This document shows, in pieces, positions 17,246-25,235 of a stretch of 64,000 nt of DNA. The stretch is from Herbidospora daliensis (GTDB lineage: Bacteria > Actinomycetota > Actinomycetes > Streptosporangiales > Streptosporangiaceae): positions 62,001 to 126,000 of the forward strand of contig NZ_BBXF01000007.1 in NCBI RefSeq assembly GCF_001570585.1, given 5' to 3'. Below the pieces are notes generated by a model. It was not told the origin of the DNA. It searched no databases and worked only from the letters and a program-made list of their open reading frames with translations. Numbering within the stretch: position 1 is the first letter of the stretch; each line of letters starts with the position of its first letter. The position numbers and the translations under genes were made by a program.

Positions 17246-18088
17246 GTGTCCCGCTATCGGCTTACTCCGACGCCTACCCAGGAGGCGGCGTTGCTGGAGC
17301 ACTGCGGGCACGCACGATATGTATGGAATCTCGCCGTCGAGCAGCATTCGTACTGGAAGCCCGGCCGGGAAAGCGCTCCCGGATTCGCCGAGCAGTGCCG
17401 GCAGCTCACTGAGGCGCGGGCCGAGAACGCCTGGTTGAGGGCGGGTTCCGTGGTCGTCCAGCAGCAGGCGCTCAAAGACTTCGCGCAGGCCATGGCGAAC
17501 GTGTACAGAGGAACGCATAGGCGGCCGAAATGGCGTCGGCGAGGTCGGGACGAAGGATTTCGGATCGTCGCCGTGCAAGGCGATGACATCCGCCGGCTCT
17601 CTCGGAACGTCGGCGAAGTCAAAGTTCCCAAGGTCGGCTGGGTGCGATTCCGGGTCGAGAAGACCAGCACCGGCCTCGCTCGCCGCTTCGACGTGATCGC
17701 CGTCGAAGACCTGAAGATCGCCGGCATGACCCGGGCGGGGTCCGCGAGGAACGTCCGGCAGAAGGCCGGCCTCAACCGGGGGATCTTGGCCGCCGGCTGG
17801 GGTCGGCTGGTCGAACGGCTGGAGCACAAGGCGCCCGGCCGGGTCGTCAGGGTCAGCCCCGCGTTCACGTCGCAGACCTGTAACGCCTGCACGCACGTCG
17901 CCCGGGAGAGTCGCGAGAGCCAAGCTCTCTTCCGCTGCGTCGCCTGCGGGCACCAGGACGACGCCGATGTCAACACGGCCAGGAACATTCGAGATCTCGC
18001 CGCGGGGCACGCGGTGAACGCGCGTGGAGGCGACCGGGGCACCGGGCCGATGAAGCGCGAACCTCAACTTGTCCTCCTCTCCGCGTGA
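17246..18088 (+). pseudogene. tnpB: TnpB/IS605 OrfB-type protein with RuvC-I region deleted
   Basis: A 280-residue open frame, against about 380-420 for intact TnpB. The N-terminal part (SRYRLTPTPTQEAALLEHCG, RYVWNLAVEQ) and the wedge region up to KVPKVGWVRFR are normal. The sequence then jumps to EKTSTGLARRFDVIAVEDL, which normally follows the RuvC-I strand and long helices. The first catalytic Asp is therefore missing, while the RuvC-II Glu154, the zinc ribbon (Cys212, Cys215, Cys231, Cys234) and RuvC-III Asp241 remain. The reading frame is kept across the deletion. The nuclease should be inactive. The GTG start at 17246 matches the family. No tnpA is nearby. The gene sits opposite to, and between, nfeD and the SPFH gene. 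Confidence 0.82.
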
Positions 18089-18141
18089 GACGACGTCAGA
18101 CGAGTTGGAATCCCTTCCCTGCCGGGAGCGGAGGATGTCAA
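17246..18141 (+). mobile_element. Degenerate IS605/IS1341-type element (tnpB only)
   Basis: The element consists of the damaged tnpB and a right end. The 3' flank at 18107-18141 reads GGAATCCC, then a short stem TCCC/GGGA (18116-18127), then GGAGGATGTCAA. This resembles right ends of actinobacterial IS200/IS605 elements, where the guide-RNA scaffold would also end. The TCA at 18138-18140 is also the reverse complement of the nfeD stop, so the element abuts the last codon of nfeD. The left end is not clear and lies somewhere in 17172-17245. No target duplication is expected for this family. Confidence 0.6.
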
Positions 18142-18569
18142 TCCCGTGGATAGACGAGCGCGGTGGCGCCCTCGATCTCGAACACGTCGACGGTGGCGCC
18201 CACCGGGATGACGAGGGTCTCGTCATAGGCGCGGGCCGACCACTCCTCGCCGCCGATCTTGACCCGGCCGCCTCGGCCGGTGACCTCGTGGGTCACGTAG
18301 GCCGGTTTGCCCACCAGGGCCGAGACGCCGAACTTCTGGGCGGGGGCCTGCTTCAGGTGGCGCATCGCCAGGGGGCGCAGGCCGAGGAGGCCGCCGCCGG
18401 ACGCCAGGACGAACACGAGCAGTTGCAGGCCGGGCGGCAGCCCTATGGCGGCCACGCCCGCCGTCAGCAGGGCCGCGACCGAGATGATGCCCATGGCGGC
18501 GGTGAGCGTGAAGAGCTCGGCGACTCCCAGCGCCGCCGCCAGGATCAGCCACACGATCCACGAGTCCAT
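18138..18569 (-). CDS. NfeD-like membrane protein
   Basis: A 143-residue short NfeD. Helices at about 5-65 (IVWLILAAALGVAELFTLTAAMGIISVAALLTAGVAAI region and LQLLVFVLASGGGLLGL) are followed by a C-terminal OB-fold (VSALVGKPAYVTHEV to VGATVDVFEIEGATALVYP). It normally partners an SPFH protein, here the one at 16095. The two are now separated by the tnpB element, whose right end coincides with the nfeD stop codon. The C-terminus is complete. A palindrome CCCTAT-CT-ATAGGG lies 7 bp upstream of the start. Confidence 0.88.
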   Translation of the reverse strand: MDSWIVWLILAAALGVAELFTLTAAMGIISVAALLTAGVAAIGLPPGLQLLVFVLASGGGLLGLRPLAMRHLKQAPAQKFGVSALVGKPAYVTHEVTGRGGRVKIGGEEWSARAYDETLVIPVGATVDVFEIEGATALVYPRD

Positions 18570-18576
18570 TGCACCG

Positions 18577-18590
18577 CCCTATCTATAGGG
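18577..18590. promoter_or_regulatory. Palindrome before nfeD
   Basis: CCCTAT and ATAGGG separated by two bases, located in the short leader between the nfeD start (18569) and an A+T-rich TTCTTAATATCAA tract that may contain the promoter. It could be an operator or a small leader hairpin; no binding protein can be named. Confidence 0.4.
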
Positions 18591-18613
18591 GGTTCTTAAT
18601 ATCAACCTACCCG

Positions 18614-19723
18614 TCAGGAAGCGAGAGCGCTGCCCGCCTTCCATGCGTTCCAGGCGAGTTGCCAGAATCCCCACCCGTTGGCCGGTTCGAGTGGTCTGTC
18701 CGTTCCGACGATGACCACCGGGTCGCCCCGCAGGGAGTTGTCGAAGAACCACTTGGCCTGGTCGGGGCGGGCGTTGACGCAGCCGTGGCTGACGTTCAGG
18801 CGGCCCTGGGCCCAGGTGTTGTCCTTGGCGTGGACGTACTCGCCGCTGTTGGAGATGCGGACGGCGTGGTCGATCATCAGGTCGTAGTATTCGGGGTCGC
18901 CCGGTTTGCGGCGCGGGGAGACCATGCGGACCTTCTCCTTCTTCTCCATGGTCAGGTGGACGCCGCTGGTCGTGGTGTATTCCCTGGTGGTGGCCATGCC
19001 GGCGCTGATGGCCAGCTCCTGGGCGAGCAGGCCGTCGCGGTGCACGGTCATGCGGTGGTTGGCCGTGTCGACGTAACTGGTCATGCTGCGGCCGACGACG
19101 AAGGTGGCCGTGGGGTCGGTGGTGCCGTACACGCCCGGAGCGAAGCGCAGACCCGTGAGGTGGGCGGTGAAGCGGACGCGGGTGCCGGGTTGCCAGTAGT
19201 AGCGGGGGCGCCAGACGGCCTGGGTGTCGGAGAACCAGTGCCAGCCGCCTTCGACGGGGCGGTCGGGCACGACCTCGAAGGCGCGCTCGACGACCGCGCG
19301 GTCGGGGACGGGCACCTTGAACTCGACCACGATCGGCATGCCGACGCCCACGGTCTCGCCGGGTTCCGGGTCGACCTTGGGGGGCGTGGCGGGGGTGGCG
19401 GTGAGGGTGCGGAATCGGCCGCTGACGCGGCGGTCGGTGGTGACGGCGGTGACGAGGTGGTCGGTGCCGGGGCGCAGCGACCACGAGGAGCGCCATTCCT
19501 TGCGGTCGCGGCTGTATCTGCCCGGGACGGGCAGGCCGGCCGCGGTCACGGTGACCGACCTGAGGGTGCCGCCGAGGGCCCTGATCGTCAGGCCCCGGTC
19601 GGGGACCGCCCGCTTCTCGCCCAGGGCGGGGGAGATCGCGACGCCGACGGGTGTCAGGGCGGTCACGGGGGAGCAGGCGACGAGCATGGTCAGGGCCGTG
19701 AACAGGCAGAAGAAGCGCGGCAC
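18614..19723 (-). CDS. L,D-transpeptidase (lipoprotein, Ig-like plus YkuD domains)
   Basis: A 369-residue peptidoglycan cross-linking enzyme making 3-3 links. The N-terminus MPRFFCLFTALTMLVAC is a lipoprotein signal with lipobox. Two immunoglobulin-like domains (about 60-230) include PKVDPEPGETVGVGMPIVVEF, the LdtMt2-type domain that follows. The YkuD domain ends with the catalytic signature SHGCVNARP (His313, Cys315). It acts outside the membrane. A GTG start is used. It lies 10 bp after fahA on the same strand, but a palindrome at 19732-19749 separates them, so it is probably a separate unit. Confidence 0.93.
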   Translation of the reverse strand: MPRFFCLFTALTMLVACSPVTALTPVGVAISPALGEKRAVPDRGLTIRALGGTLRSVTVTAAGLPVPGRYSRDRKEWRSSWSLRPGTDHLVTAVTTDRRVSGRFRTLTATPATPPKVDPEPGETVGVGMPIVVEFKVPVPDRAVVERAFEVVPDRPVEGGWHWFSDTQAVWRPRYYWQPGTRVRFTAHLTGLRFAPGVYGTTDPTATFVVGRSMTSYVDTANHRMTVHRDGLLAQELAISAGMATTREYTTTSGVHLTMEKKEKVRMVSPRRKPGDPEYYDLMIDHAVRISNSGEYVHAKDNTWAQGRLNVSHGCVNARPDQAKWFFDNSLRGDPVVIVGTDRPLEPANGWGFWQLAWNAWKAGSALAS

Positions 19724-19731
19724 CGCGCCAA

Positions 19732-19749
19732 CGCTACCGAACGGTAGCG
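19732..19749. terminator. Palindromic hairpin between fahA and the transpeptidase gene
   Basis: CGCTACCG-AA-CGGTAGCG, a perfect 8-bp stem that overlaps the fahA stop codon. On the leftward transcript it could end or attenuate fahA transcription, or it could be an operator for the transpeptidase gene that starts 9 bp further on. There is no U-run. Confidence 0.45.
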
Positions 19750-20831
19750 GGCAGGATACGCCCGGTTACCTCCCCGAGGGACAGCCCTGACGGGGTCGTG
19801 GCGGTGATGGTGACCGTGTCGCCGTCTTCGAGGAACGACTGGCCGCTCTTCATGGGCCGGGCGCCGTTCCAGGTGAGCTCGATGAACGACCCGGGGGCGT
19901 CCGCGCCCGAGACGGTGCCGCTGGCGTAGAGGTCGCCGGTGCGCAGCGACGCGCCGTTGACGGTCATGTGGGCGAGCATCTGGTCGGGGGTCCAGTACAT
20001 GTCGCGGTAGGGCGGGGTGGAGACGACCTCGTCGTTCAGCCGCACCTCCAGGGCGAGGTCGAGGCCCCATTCGGCGTTGCGCCGCAGGTAGTCGAGCGGC
20101 GCCGGATCCTGTTCGCGGCCGCCGACGCGGGCGTGCTCGAGGGCGTCGAGCGGGGTCACCCAGGCCGAGATCGAGGTGGCGAACGACTTGCCGAGGAAGG
20201 GGCCGAGGGGGACGTACTCCCAGGCCTGGATGTCGCGGGCGCTCCAGTCGTTGACCAGCACGACCCCGAAGACGTGTTCCTCGAACGCGCCGGCCGGCTG
20301 GCACAACTGGGTGCCGGCGCCGACGACGAAGCCCACTTCGGCCTCGATGTCGAGCTTGGCCGAGGGGCCGAACGAGGGCCGCTGGCCGCAGGGGCGGCGG
20401 ATCTCGGTGCCCGAGACGACGACCGTGCCGGCCCGCCCGTGGTAGCCGACGGGCAGGTGCCGCCAGTTGGGCTTCAGCGGCTCCTCGTCGGGGCGGAACA
20501 TGCGGCCGAGGTTGGAGGCGTGTTCGAGGGAGGCGTAGAAGTCGACGTAGTCGGCGACGTCGACGGGGAGGTGGAGCCGTACCCGGTCGAGGGGGATGAG
20601 GTGCTCGTCGCCGCGGTCGTCGGCGAGCAGGTCCTGGACGCGGCCCCGGGTGGCCCGCCACGCGCCGCGCCCGCGGGCCATGAACGGGTTGAGGGTCGGC
20701 TCCCGGAACACGTCGTCGCCGAGCAGGGGCGCCAGGTCGACGACCTGGTCGCCCAGCCGCACCCCGACGCGGGGAGGGCCGCCGTCGACGGAGAACACGC
20801 CATAGGGGAGGTTGTCGAGCCCGAAACTCAC
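19734..20831 (-). CDS. fahA: Fumarylacetoacetase
   Basis: A 365-residue FAH-family hydrolase that splits fumarylacetoacetate into fumarate and acetoacetate, the last step of tyrosine breakdown. The N-terminal SH3-like domain begins MSFGLDNLPYGVFS. The catalytic FAH fold has YVDFYASLEHASNLGRMFRP, LPVGYHGRAGTVVVSGTEI and VVLVNDWSARDIQAWEYVPLG, with the metal ligands of the family. It is shorter than the roughly 420-residue eukaryotic enzymes, as is usual in actinomycetes. Its ATG overlaps the stop of the preceding unknown gene (ATGA), tying it to the homogentisate operon. Confidence 0.95.
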   Translation of the reverse strand: MSFGLDNLPYGVFSVDGGPPRVGVRLGDQVVDLAPLLGDDVFREPTLNPFMARGRGAWRATRGRVQDLLADDRGDEHLIPLDRVRLHLPVDVADYVDFYASLEHASNLGRMFRPDEEPLKPNWRHLPVGYHGRAGTVVVSGTEIRRPCGQRPSFGPSAKLDIEAEVGFVVGAGTQLCQPAGAFEEHVFGVVLVNDWSARDIQAWEYVPLGPFLGKSFATSISAWVTPLDALEHARVGGREQDPAPLDYLRRNAEWGLDLALEVRLNDEVVSTPPYRDMYWTPDQMLAHMTVNGASLRTGDLYASGTVSGADAPGSFIELTWNGARPMKSGQSFLEDGDTVTITATTPSGLSLGEVTGRILPATVR

Positions 20832-21574
20832 GCGTCTTCTCCGATCAGGCCGAGTTCCCGCAGGTCCTTGAGGGGTTGGGAGGTGCTGCAGGAGCCGTAG
20901 GAGACGAAGGTCTCCCGGGTCTTGAGAGCTTCTCCGTCCGGTACGGCCACCGCCAGACGCGCCAGCCGATCCGCGTCGGCCGAGGCCAGAATCGGCAGCG
21001 GGTCACCCCCGTGGAGGGCGGCGTGGGTGGCGAGCAGCAGGTTGAGGAACCCGTGCCGCCACACGCCCAGCGTGGGGTCGTAGTGCCGGACGGCGTGGTG
21101 CAGCCCGGCGGTCGCCTTGAACGGGATGCCGTGCCGGGTGCAGAACGTGATGAACCGGGCGACCTCCTCGGGAGAGGGAAACGCCTCCCGGGTCAGCCCG
21201 CCGCACCTGATCTTGAACCCGGCCCCGGTCGAGGGGTGCGGATGCGCGACGGCGTCGAGCCCGTCGAGCTCGTCGGCGGTCACCTCGACGAACAACCGGG
21301 CGTCGCTCCGGGGCACCGGCTTGCCGAGCCGCACCTCGATGAGATCGACGTCGGGGAGGGCGACCAGCGGGTCGTCCACGATCACCCCGATCTTCGCGGG
21401 CCGGGGCGCGGTGATCTCGTGGAGGCGGCTGGCCAGGCACAGGAAGCGGTGGCTGAGCACCCGGCTGCCGGCCGCCCGGTCGCTCTCGTGGCGGGCCAGC
21501 GCCTCGGCCATCGGCAACGAGGTCGGCGGGAACAGGCCCGCGTCGTCGACGAGGGCCGCCAGCAGCGGGCTCAC
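20828..21574 (-). CDS. Conserved unknown protein in homogentisate operon
   Basis: A 248-residue protein, coupled at both ends: its GTG overlaps the hmgA stop and its stop overlaps the fahA start. It begins SPLLAALVDDAGLFPPTSLP and contains recurring family blocks GFKIRCGGLTREAFPS, PFKATAGLHHAVRHYD and WRHGFLNLLLATHAA. Alternating strands and helices (IGVIVDDP, LIEVRLG, LFVEVTADEL) suggest a TIM-barrel-like fold. There is no signal peptide. Its position between homogentisate dioxygenase and fumarylacetoacetase is where maleylacetoacetate isomerase would be expected, and no such gene is seen; a replacement isomerase is a guess only. Confidence 0.85.
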   Translation of the reverse strand: MSPLLAALVDDAGLFPPTSLPMAEALARHESDRAAGSRVLSHRFLCLASRLHEITAPRPAKIGVIVDDPLVALPDVDLIEVRLGKPVPRSDARLFVEVTADELDGLDAVAHPHPSTGAGFKIRCGGLTREAFPSPEEVARFITFCTRHGIPFKATAGLHHAVRHYDPTLGVWRHGFLNLLLATHAALHGGDPLPILASADADRLARLAVAVPDGEALKTRETFVSYGSCSTSQPLKDLRELGLIGEDA

Positions 21575-22728
21575 CGGGCCCAGGTCCAGGCGTAGTCGCC
21601 GTCTTCGCAGGCCAGCGCGCCGGGACCGAGGTCGAGCGGCCGGAACGTGTCGACCATCACGGCCAGCTCGGAGGTCTGGGTCGCCCCCGAGGCGATGACC
21701 GCCTCGACCGCGCCCGGCTGCGGCCCGTGGGTGAACCCGGCCGGGTGCAGCGACACCGACCCGACGTCGATGCCCGAACCGGCCCGCGCCGAGTAGTCGC
21801 CGCCGACGTAGAACATGAACTCGTCGGAGTCGACGTTGTGGTGGTTGTACGGGATCGGCACGGCCTCGGGGTGGAAGTCGAGCGGCCGGGGGCAGAACGA
21901 GCAGATCACGAAGCCCGGCCCCTCGAACGTCTGGTGGACGGGCGGCGGCGCGTGGGTCTTCTTCACCACGGGCTCGAAGTCGTCGATGTTGAAGACGTAC
22001 GGGTAGAGGCACCCGTCCCAGCCGACCACGTCGAACGGGTGGTTGCGGTAGGTGAGCCGGGTGAGGCCGCCGCGGGTGCGGACCAGGACCGGCACGTCCT
22101 CCCCTTCGACGATCAGGGGCTCGCTCGGGGCGCGCAGGTCGCGTTCGGAGTAGGGGGCGTGCTCCAGGAACTGGCCGAACTGCGAGAGGTAGCGCTTGGG
22201 CGGCCGGATGTGGCCCGACGCCTCGATCGTGAGGGCCTCGACGGGGCCCGAGGGCACCCAGCGGTGGATGGTGCCGGTCGGGATGACGACGTAGTCGCCC
22301 GCGCCGACGTCGAGCGCGCCGTAGGCCGACTCGAACCGGGCCCGCCCCGACTTGACGTAGACGCACTCGTCGCCCATGGAGTTGCGGTAGAGCTCGCTGG
22401 GCCGGTCGGTGGCGGCGTAGCCGAGGCGTACGTCGCCGTTGCCCGCCAGCAGCCGCCGCCCGGAGACGAGGTCGCCTTCGGGGCCGAGGTCCTGCGTGCG
22501 GAAGTGGCGCGGCGACAGCGGCAGGTTGGGTTCGAGGGGGCGGTGGCCGTTCTGCACGGCCTCGGCCTTGGTGATGGCCGTGGGGGCGTAGCGGTGGTAG
22601 AGCAGCGAGGCGTCGGAGGAGAAGCCCTCCTCGCCCATCAGCTCTTCGGCGTAGAGCCCGCCGTCCGGACGGCGGAACTGGACGTGACGTTTCCGGGGAA
22701 CCTCTCCCACGGTGCGATAGTGCGGCAT
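21571..22728 (-). CDS. hmgA: Homogentisate 1,2-dioxygenase
   Basis: A 385-residue cupin-fold iron dioxygenase opening the homogentisate ring to maleylacetoacetate. Recognisable blocks are MPHYRTVGEVPRKRHVQFR at the N-terminus, GDECVYVKSGRARFESAYG, PTGTIHRWVPSG, YNHHNVDSDEFMFYVGGDY and HPAGFTHGPQPG, which carry His ligands of the active site. The ATG at 22728 is chosen because GGGAGG stands 6 nt upstream and the family motif starts there; the frame is open a further 13 codons. It lies 38 bp downstream of an IclR-type regulator on the same strand and is coupled to the next gene. Confidence 0.95.
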   Translation of the reverse strand: MPHYRTVGEVPRKRHVQFRRPDGGLYAEELMGEEGFSSDASLLYHRYAPTAITKAEAVQNGHRPLEPNLPLSPRHFRTQDLGPEGDLVSGRRLLAGNGDVRLGYAATDRPSELYRNSMGDECVYVKSGRARFESAYGALDVGAGDYVVIPTGTIHRWVPSGPVEALTIEASGHIRPPKRYLSQFGQFLEHAPYSERDLRAPSEPLIVEGEDVPVLVRTRGGLTRLTYRNHPFDVVGWDGCLYPYVFNIDDFEPVVKKTHAPPPVHQTFEGPGFVICSFCPRPLDFHPEAVPIPYNHHNVDSDEFMFYVGGDYSARAGSGIDVGSVSLHPAGFTHGPQPGAVEAVIASGATQTSELAVMVDTFRPLDLGPGALACEDGDYAWTWAR

Positions 22729-22766
22729 CGTCGCCTCCCTGTACGCATACCGGACGCTGACGTCCA

Positions 22767-23402
22767 CTATACGTCAAGCGCCTCCCCGAGCTCCTTGGCG
22801 GCCTCCGACACGAGCGGCCCGGCGACCGAGACGTCGAGATCGCCGAACGAGATGATCCCGACCGACGCCTCCAGCCACCCGAGCCCCGTGATCGGCGCGG
22901 CCACCCCGCGGGCTCCCTCCTGAAGCTGCCCCTCGGTGGCCTGAATACGCGGCTTGCCCTCCCGCGCCGACAGGATGGCCAGCCCGGCGGCCCCCTTCGA
23001 CAGCGGATGCCGGGATCCTGCCCGGTAGGCGACGTGCAGATTCGTCCACGACGGCTCGACCACCGCGATGGCCAGCCCCTCGCCGCCCTCGGCCACGGTC
23101 AGATGGGCGGTCGCCCCCGACGCCTCCGCCAGCCGCCGCAGCGCCGGCACGGCCGTCGCCATCAGCAGCGGCTGGACCGCCTGCGCCAGCTTGACCACCC
23201 CGAACCCGAGCAGCACCCGCCCGGCGGCGTCGCGCCGTGCGAACCCCTCGTTCTGCAACGAGGCGACCAGCCGGTAGACGACGGGCCGGCTGACGCCCAG
23301 CGCGGCGGCCAGCTCCGTCGGCGTCATCCCGGTGGGGGTCTCCGCGAGGAGACGCAGCAGTCTCAGCCCGCGCTCAAGGGTCTGTGCCGACTCAACAGCC
23401 AT
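22767..23402 (-). CDS. IclR-family transcriptional regulator
   Basis: A 211-residue regulator. The N-terminal winged helix starts AQTLERGLRLLRLLAETPTG and has the recognition helix in GVSRPVVYRLVASLQNEGF. The C-terminal effector domain is shorter than usual for IclR (whole proteins are about 250 residues), lacking much of the last third. It is first in the leftward series iclR-hmgA-unknown-fahA and divergent from a flavoprotein with 18 bp between starts, so it probably controls homogentisate catabolism in response to a pathway intermediate. That role follows from position. Confidence 0.9.
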   Translation of the reverse strand: MAVESAQTLERGLRLLRLLAETPTGMTPTELAAALGVSRPVVYRLVASLQNEGFARRDAAGRVLLGFGVVKLAQAVQPLLMATAVPALRRLAEASGATAHLTVAEGGEGLAIAVVEPSWTNLHVAYRAGSRHPLSKGAAGLAILSAREGKPRIQATEGQLQEGARGVAAPITGLGWLEASVGIISFGDLDVSVAGPLVSEAAKELGEALDV

Positions 23403-23420
23403 GGGGACGATTATGAAACG

Positions 23421-24518
23421 GTGCAGAACGTGATTGTGGTGGGCGCGGGGATCTGGGGTGCGTCGCTGGCCCTCCGGCTGGCGGAGTCGGGCCGCCGGGT
23501 GACCCTCATCGAGCGCCTCGACGGAGACGACCCCCGCCGGGCCAGCGCGGGGGAGACCCGCCTGGTGCGCTCGGCCCACGGGACCTCGGAGTTCTATTCG
23601 ACGATGGCCTGGGAGTCGACCCGCGCGTGGCTGGCCCTCAACGAGCGGGCAGGCGAGCAGATCTTCCTGCCGCAGGGCCTCATGTGGTTCGGCCGCGAGG
23701 CCGACGGCTGGGAACTGCGCAGCGCCGAGGTCCTGAAGTCGCTCGGCATCCCCTGTACGCTGCTCGACCCCGCCGAGGCGGCGAGGTTCTACCCCGAGAT
23801 GCGCCACGACGACCTGGCCACGGTCCTCTACGAACCGGAGGCGGGCGTGGTCCGGGCCCGGCGCGCCACCGAGGTGACGACGGCCCTGGCCGTGGACGCC
23901 GGGGTGACCCTGGTCAGGGGAACCGCCCGTCCCGCCGGGCGCGGGGTCGTCGTCGACGGCGAGCGCATGAGCGCCGACCGGGTCGTCTGGGCGTGCGGGG
24001 CCTGGTTGCCCGGCCTGTTCGAGGGCCTGCCGATCACGGTCACCCGCCAGGACACCACCCACTTCGCCGCCGACTGGACCGGCGTGCCCGCGTTCTGCGA
24101 CTACAGCGCCTCCGCCTACGGCCATGGCGACGTCGGCGGCCACGGCATGAAGATCACCAGCGACGTCGAGGGGGAGCCCGGCTTCGACCCGGAGACGCCG
24201 CGCGGCGAGATCCTGGCCGAGAGCGAGCGGCGGGCCCGCGACTACCTGGCCCGTCGTTTCCCGTCGCTGGCCGGGGTCCCGCTGGGCCTCACCCAGGTCT
24301 GCCAGTACGCCGGCACCCCCGACGCCGAGTGGGTCATCGCCGAGATGGAGGAGGGCGTGTGGGTGCTCGGCGGCGACAGCGGCCACGGCTTCAAGCACGC
24401 GCCGGTCCTGGCGTCGTACCTGGCCTCGATCCTGGACGGGGAGACGGCCGTCGACCCGAGGTTCGGCCTCCACCCGAGGGAAAGCGCCCGCGGCCTGCGG
24501 ACCAGCGGCGAGACATGA
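23421..24518 (+). CDS. FAD-dependent amine/sarcosine-oxidase-like oxidoreductase
   Basis: A 365-residue DAO-family flavoprotein. The N-terminal Rossmann motif VIVVGAGIWGASLALRLAE is followed by SAGETRLVRSAHG, which matches the covalent-flavin region of monomeric sarcosine oxidase and N-methyltryptophan oxidase in position. The C-terminal FAD contact is WVLGGDSGHGFKHAP. The start is GTG 23421, since no in-frame ATG precedes the Rossmann strand. It is divergent from iclR and may share its control. The substrate is probably a secondary amine or amino acid but cannot be fixed. Confidence 0.87.
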   Translation: MQNVIVVGAGIWGASLALRLAESGRRVTLIERLDGDDPRRASAGETRLVRSAHGTSEFYSTMAWESTRAWLALNERAGEQIFLPQGLMWFGREADGWELRSAEVLKSLGIPCTLLDPAEAARFYPEMRHDDLATVLYEPEAGVVRARRATEVTTALAVDAGVTLVRGTARPAGRGVVVDGERMSADRVVWACGAWLPGLFEGLPITVTRQDTTHFAADWTGVPAFCDYSASAYGHGDVGGHGMKITSDVEGEPGFDPETPRGEILAESERRARDYLARRFPSLAGVPLGLTQVCQYAGTPDAEWVIAEMEEGVWVLGGDSGHGFKHAPVLASYLASILDGETAVDPRFGLHPRESARGLRTSGET

Positions 24519-24531
24519 TCTACTGCCCGGC

Positions 24532-24870
24532 ATGGCGGATTTCGGGACGAGCGAGGAGATCACCGTCGAAGGAGACACGGTCGGGCGGACGGCCTCGTTG
24601 CTCGGCAAGCTCGTCGTGGCCCTGCTGTCGGCGGCGGTCCTGACCGCGTCGGCGGCTCCCGTCGCGCCCGTGATCTCGCCCGGCATGGAGGGCGCCACCC
24701 CCATGGAGGCCCCGGAGGTCGACCTGGTCTGCGAGGGCGGCTGCCCGACCGGCGACGGAGGCGAACTGGGCGACGGGACGTCGCCGTTCCCCGAGGGCTA
24801 CCGGGAGGAAGACCAGGAGTGCGCCGGCGCGGGCTGCGCGGTCGCCCCCGAGGCCCCGGTCGACAAGTAG
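24532..24870 (+). CDS. Small secreted or membrane protein, unknown
   Basis: A 112-residue frame with one hydrophobic segment (GKLVVALLSAAVLTASAAPVA, about 26-46) ending in an Ala-x-Ala-like site. An acidic, Gly/Pro-rich tail follows with four cysteines (VCEGGC and CAGAGC). The paired cysteines suggest disulphides outside the cell. There is no strong ribosome site and no family I recognise. It is kept as a likely gene because codon bias is good and the segment is otherwise empty. Confidence 0.5.
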   Translation: MADFGTSEEITVEGDTVGRTASLLGKLVVALLSAAVLTASAAPVAPVISPGMEGATPMEAPEVDLVCEGGCPTGDGGELGDGTSPFPEGYREEDQECAGAGCAVAPEAPVDK

Positions 24871-24881
24871 GAGATTTCCTA
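24868..24881. promoter_or_regulatory. Palindromic operator candidate before arsR-type gene
   Basis: TAGGA-GATT-TCCTA is followed by TACGTATAGT, which supplies a possible -10 element. The palindrome lies 15 bp before the ATG at 24897, the expected position for an autoregulated ArsR-family repressor. Confidence 0.55.
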
Positions 24882-24896
24882 CGTATAGTGCCTGAC

Positions 24897-25235
24897 ATGC
24901 ACATCTTGTCAGGCGAGGAACGGGTGTTCGGCGCGTTGGCCAGCCCCGTCCGCAGGGAGGTGCTCCGGCTGCTGCGCGACGCGGGCCCGCAGCCGGTCAC
25001 CGATCTGGCCGCCCATTTCGACATGGCCCGCCCGAGCTTCTCCGAACACCTGCGCGTGCTCCGCGAGGCTGGTCTGGTCAGCGAGTCCCGCGCCGGCCGG
25101 CAGCGGCTCTACCGCCTGGAGGGCGCGGCCCTCTACGAGGTCCAGGAATGGCTCAACCCGTTCGAACGCTTCTGGCGCGACCGGCTCACCGCCATCGGCG
25201 ACGTCCTCGACTCCCTGGAAGGTGACGAGCCGTGA
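24897..25235 (+). CDS. ArsR-family transcriptional regulator
   Basis: A 112-residue winged-helix repressor. RVFGALASPVRREVLRLL and FDMARPSFSEHLRVLREAGLV with SRAGRQRLYRLE define the helix-turn-helix and wing. No metal-binding ELCVCDL-type motif is present; it belongs to the group that pairs with SRPBCC proteins rather than the metal sensors. Its stop overlaps the start of the SRPBCC gene by 4 bp. Confidence 0.93.
   Translation: MHILSGEERVFGALASPVRREVLRLLRDAGPQPVTDLAAHFDMARPSFSEHLRVLREAGLVSESRAGRQRLYRLEGAALYEVQEWLNPFERFWRDRLTAIGDVLDSLEGDEP

Noticed and set aside
14931-17438. A long rightward frame across the Fic and SPFH genes
   Set aside because: It is out of frame with the Fic protein and runs antisense to SPFH; no domain is found.
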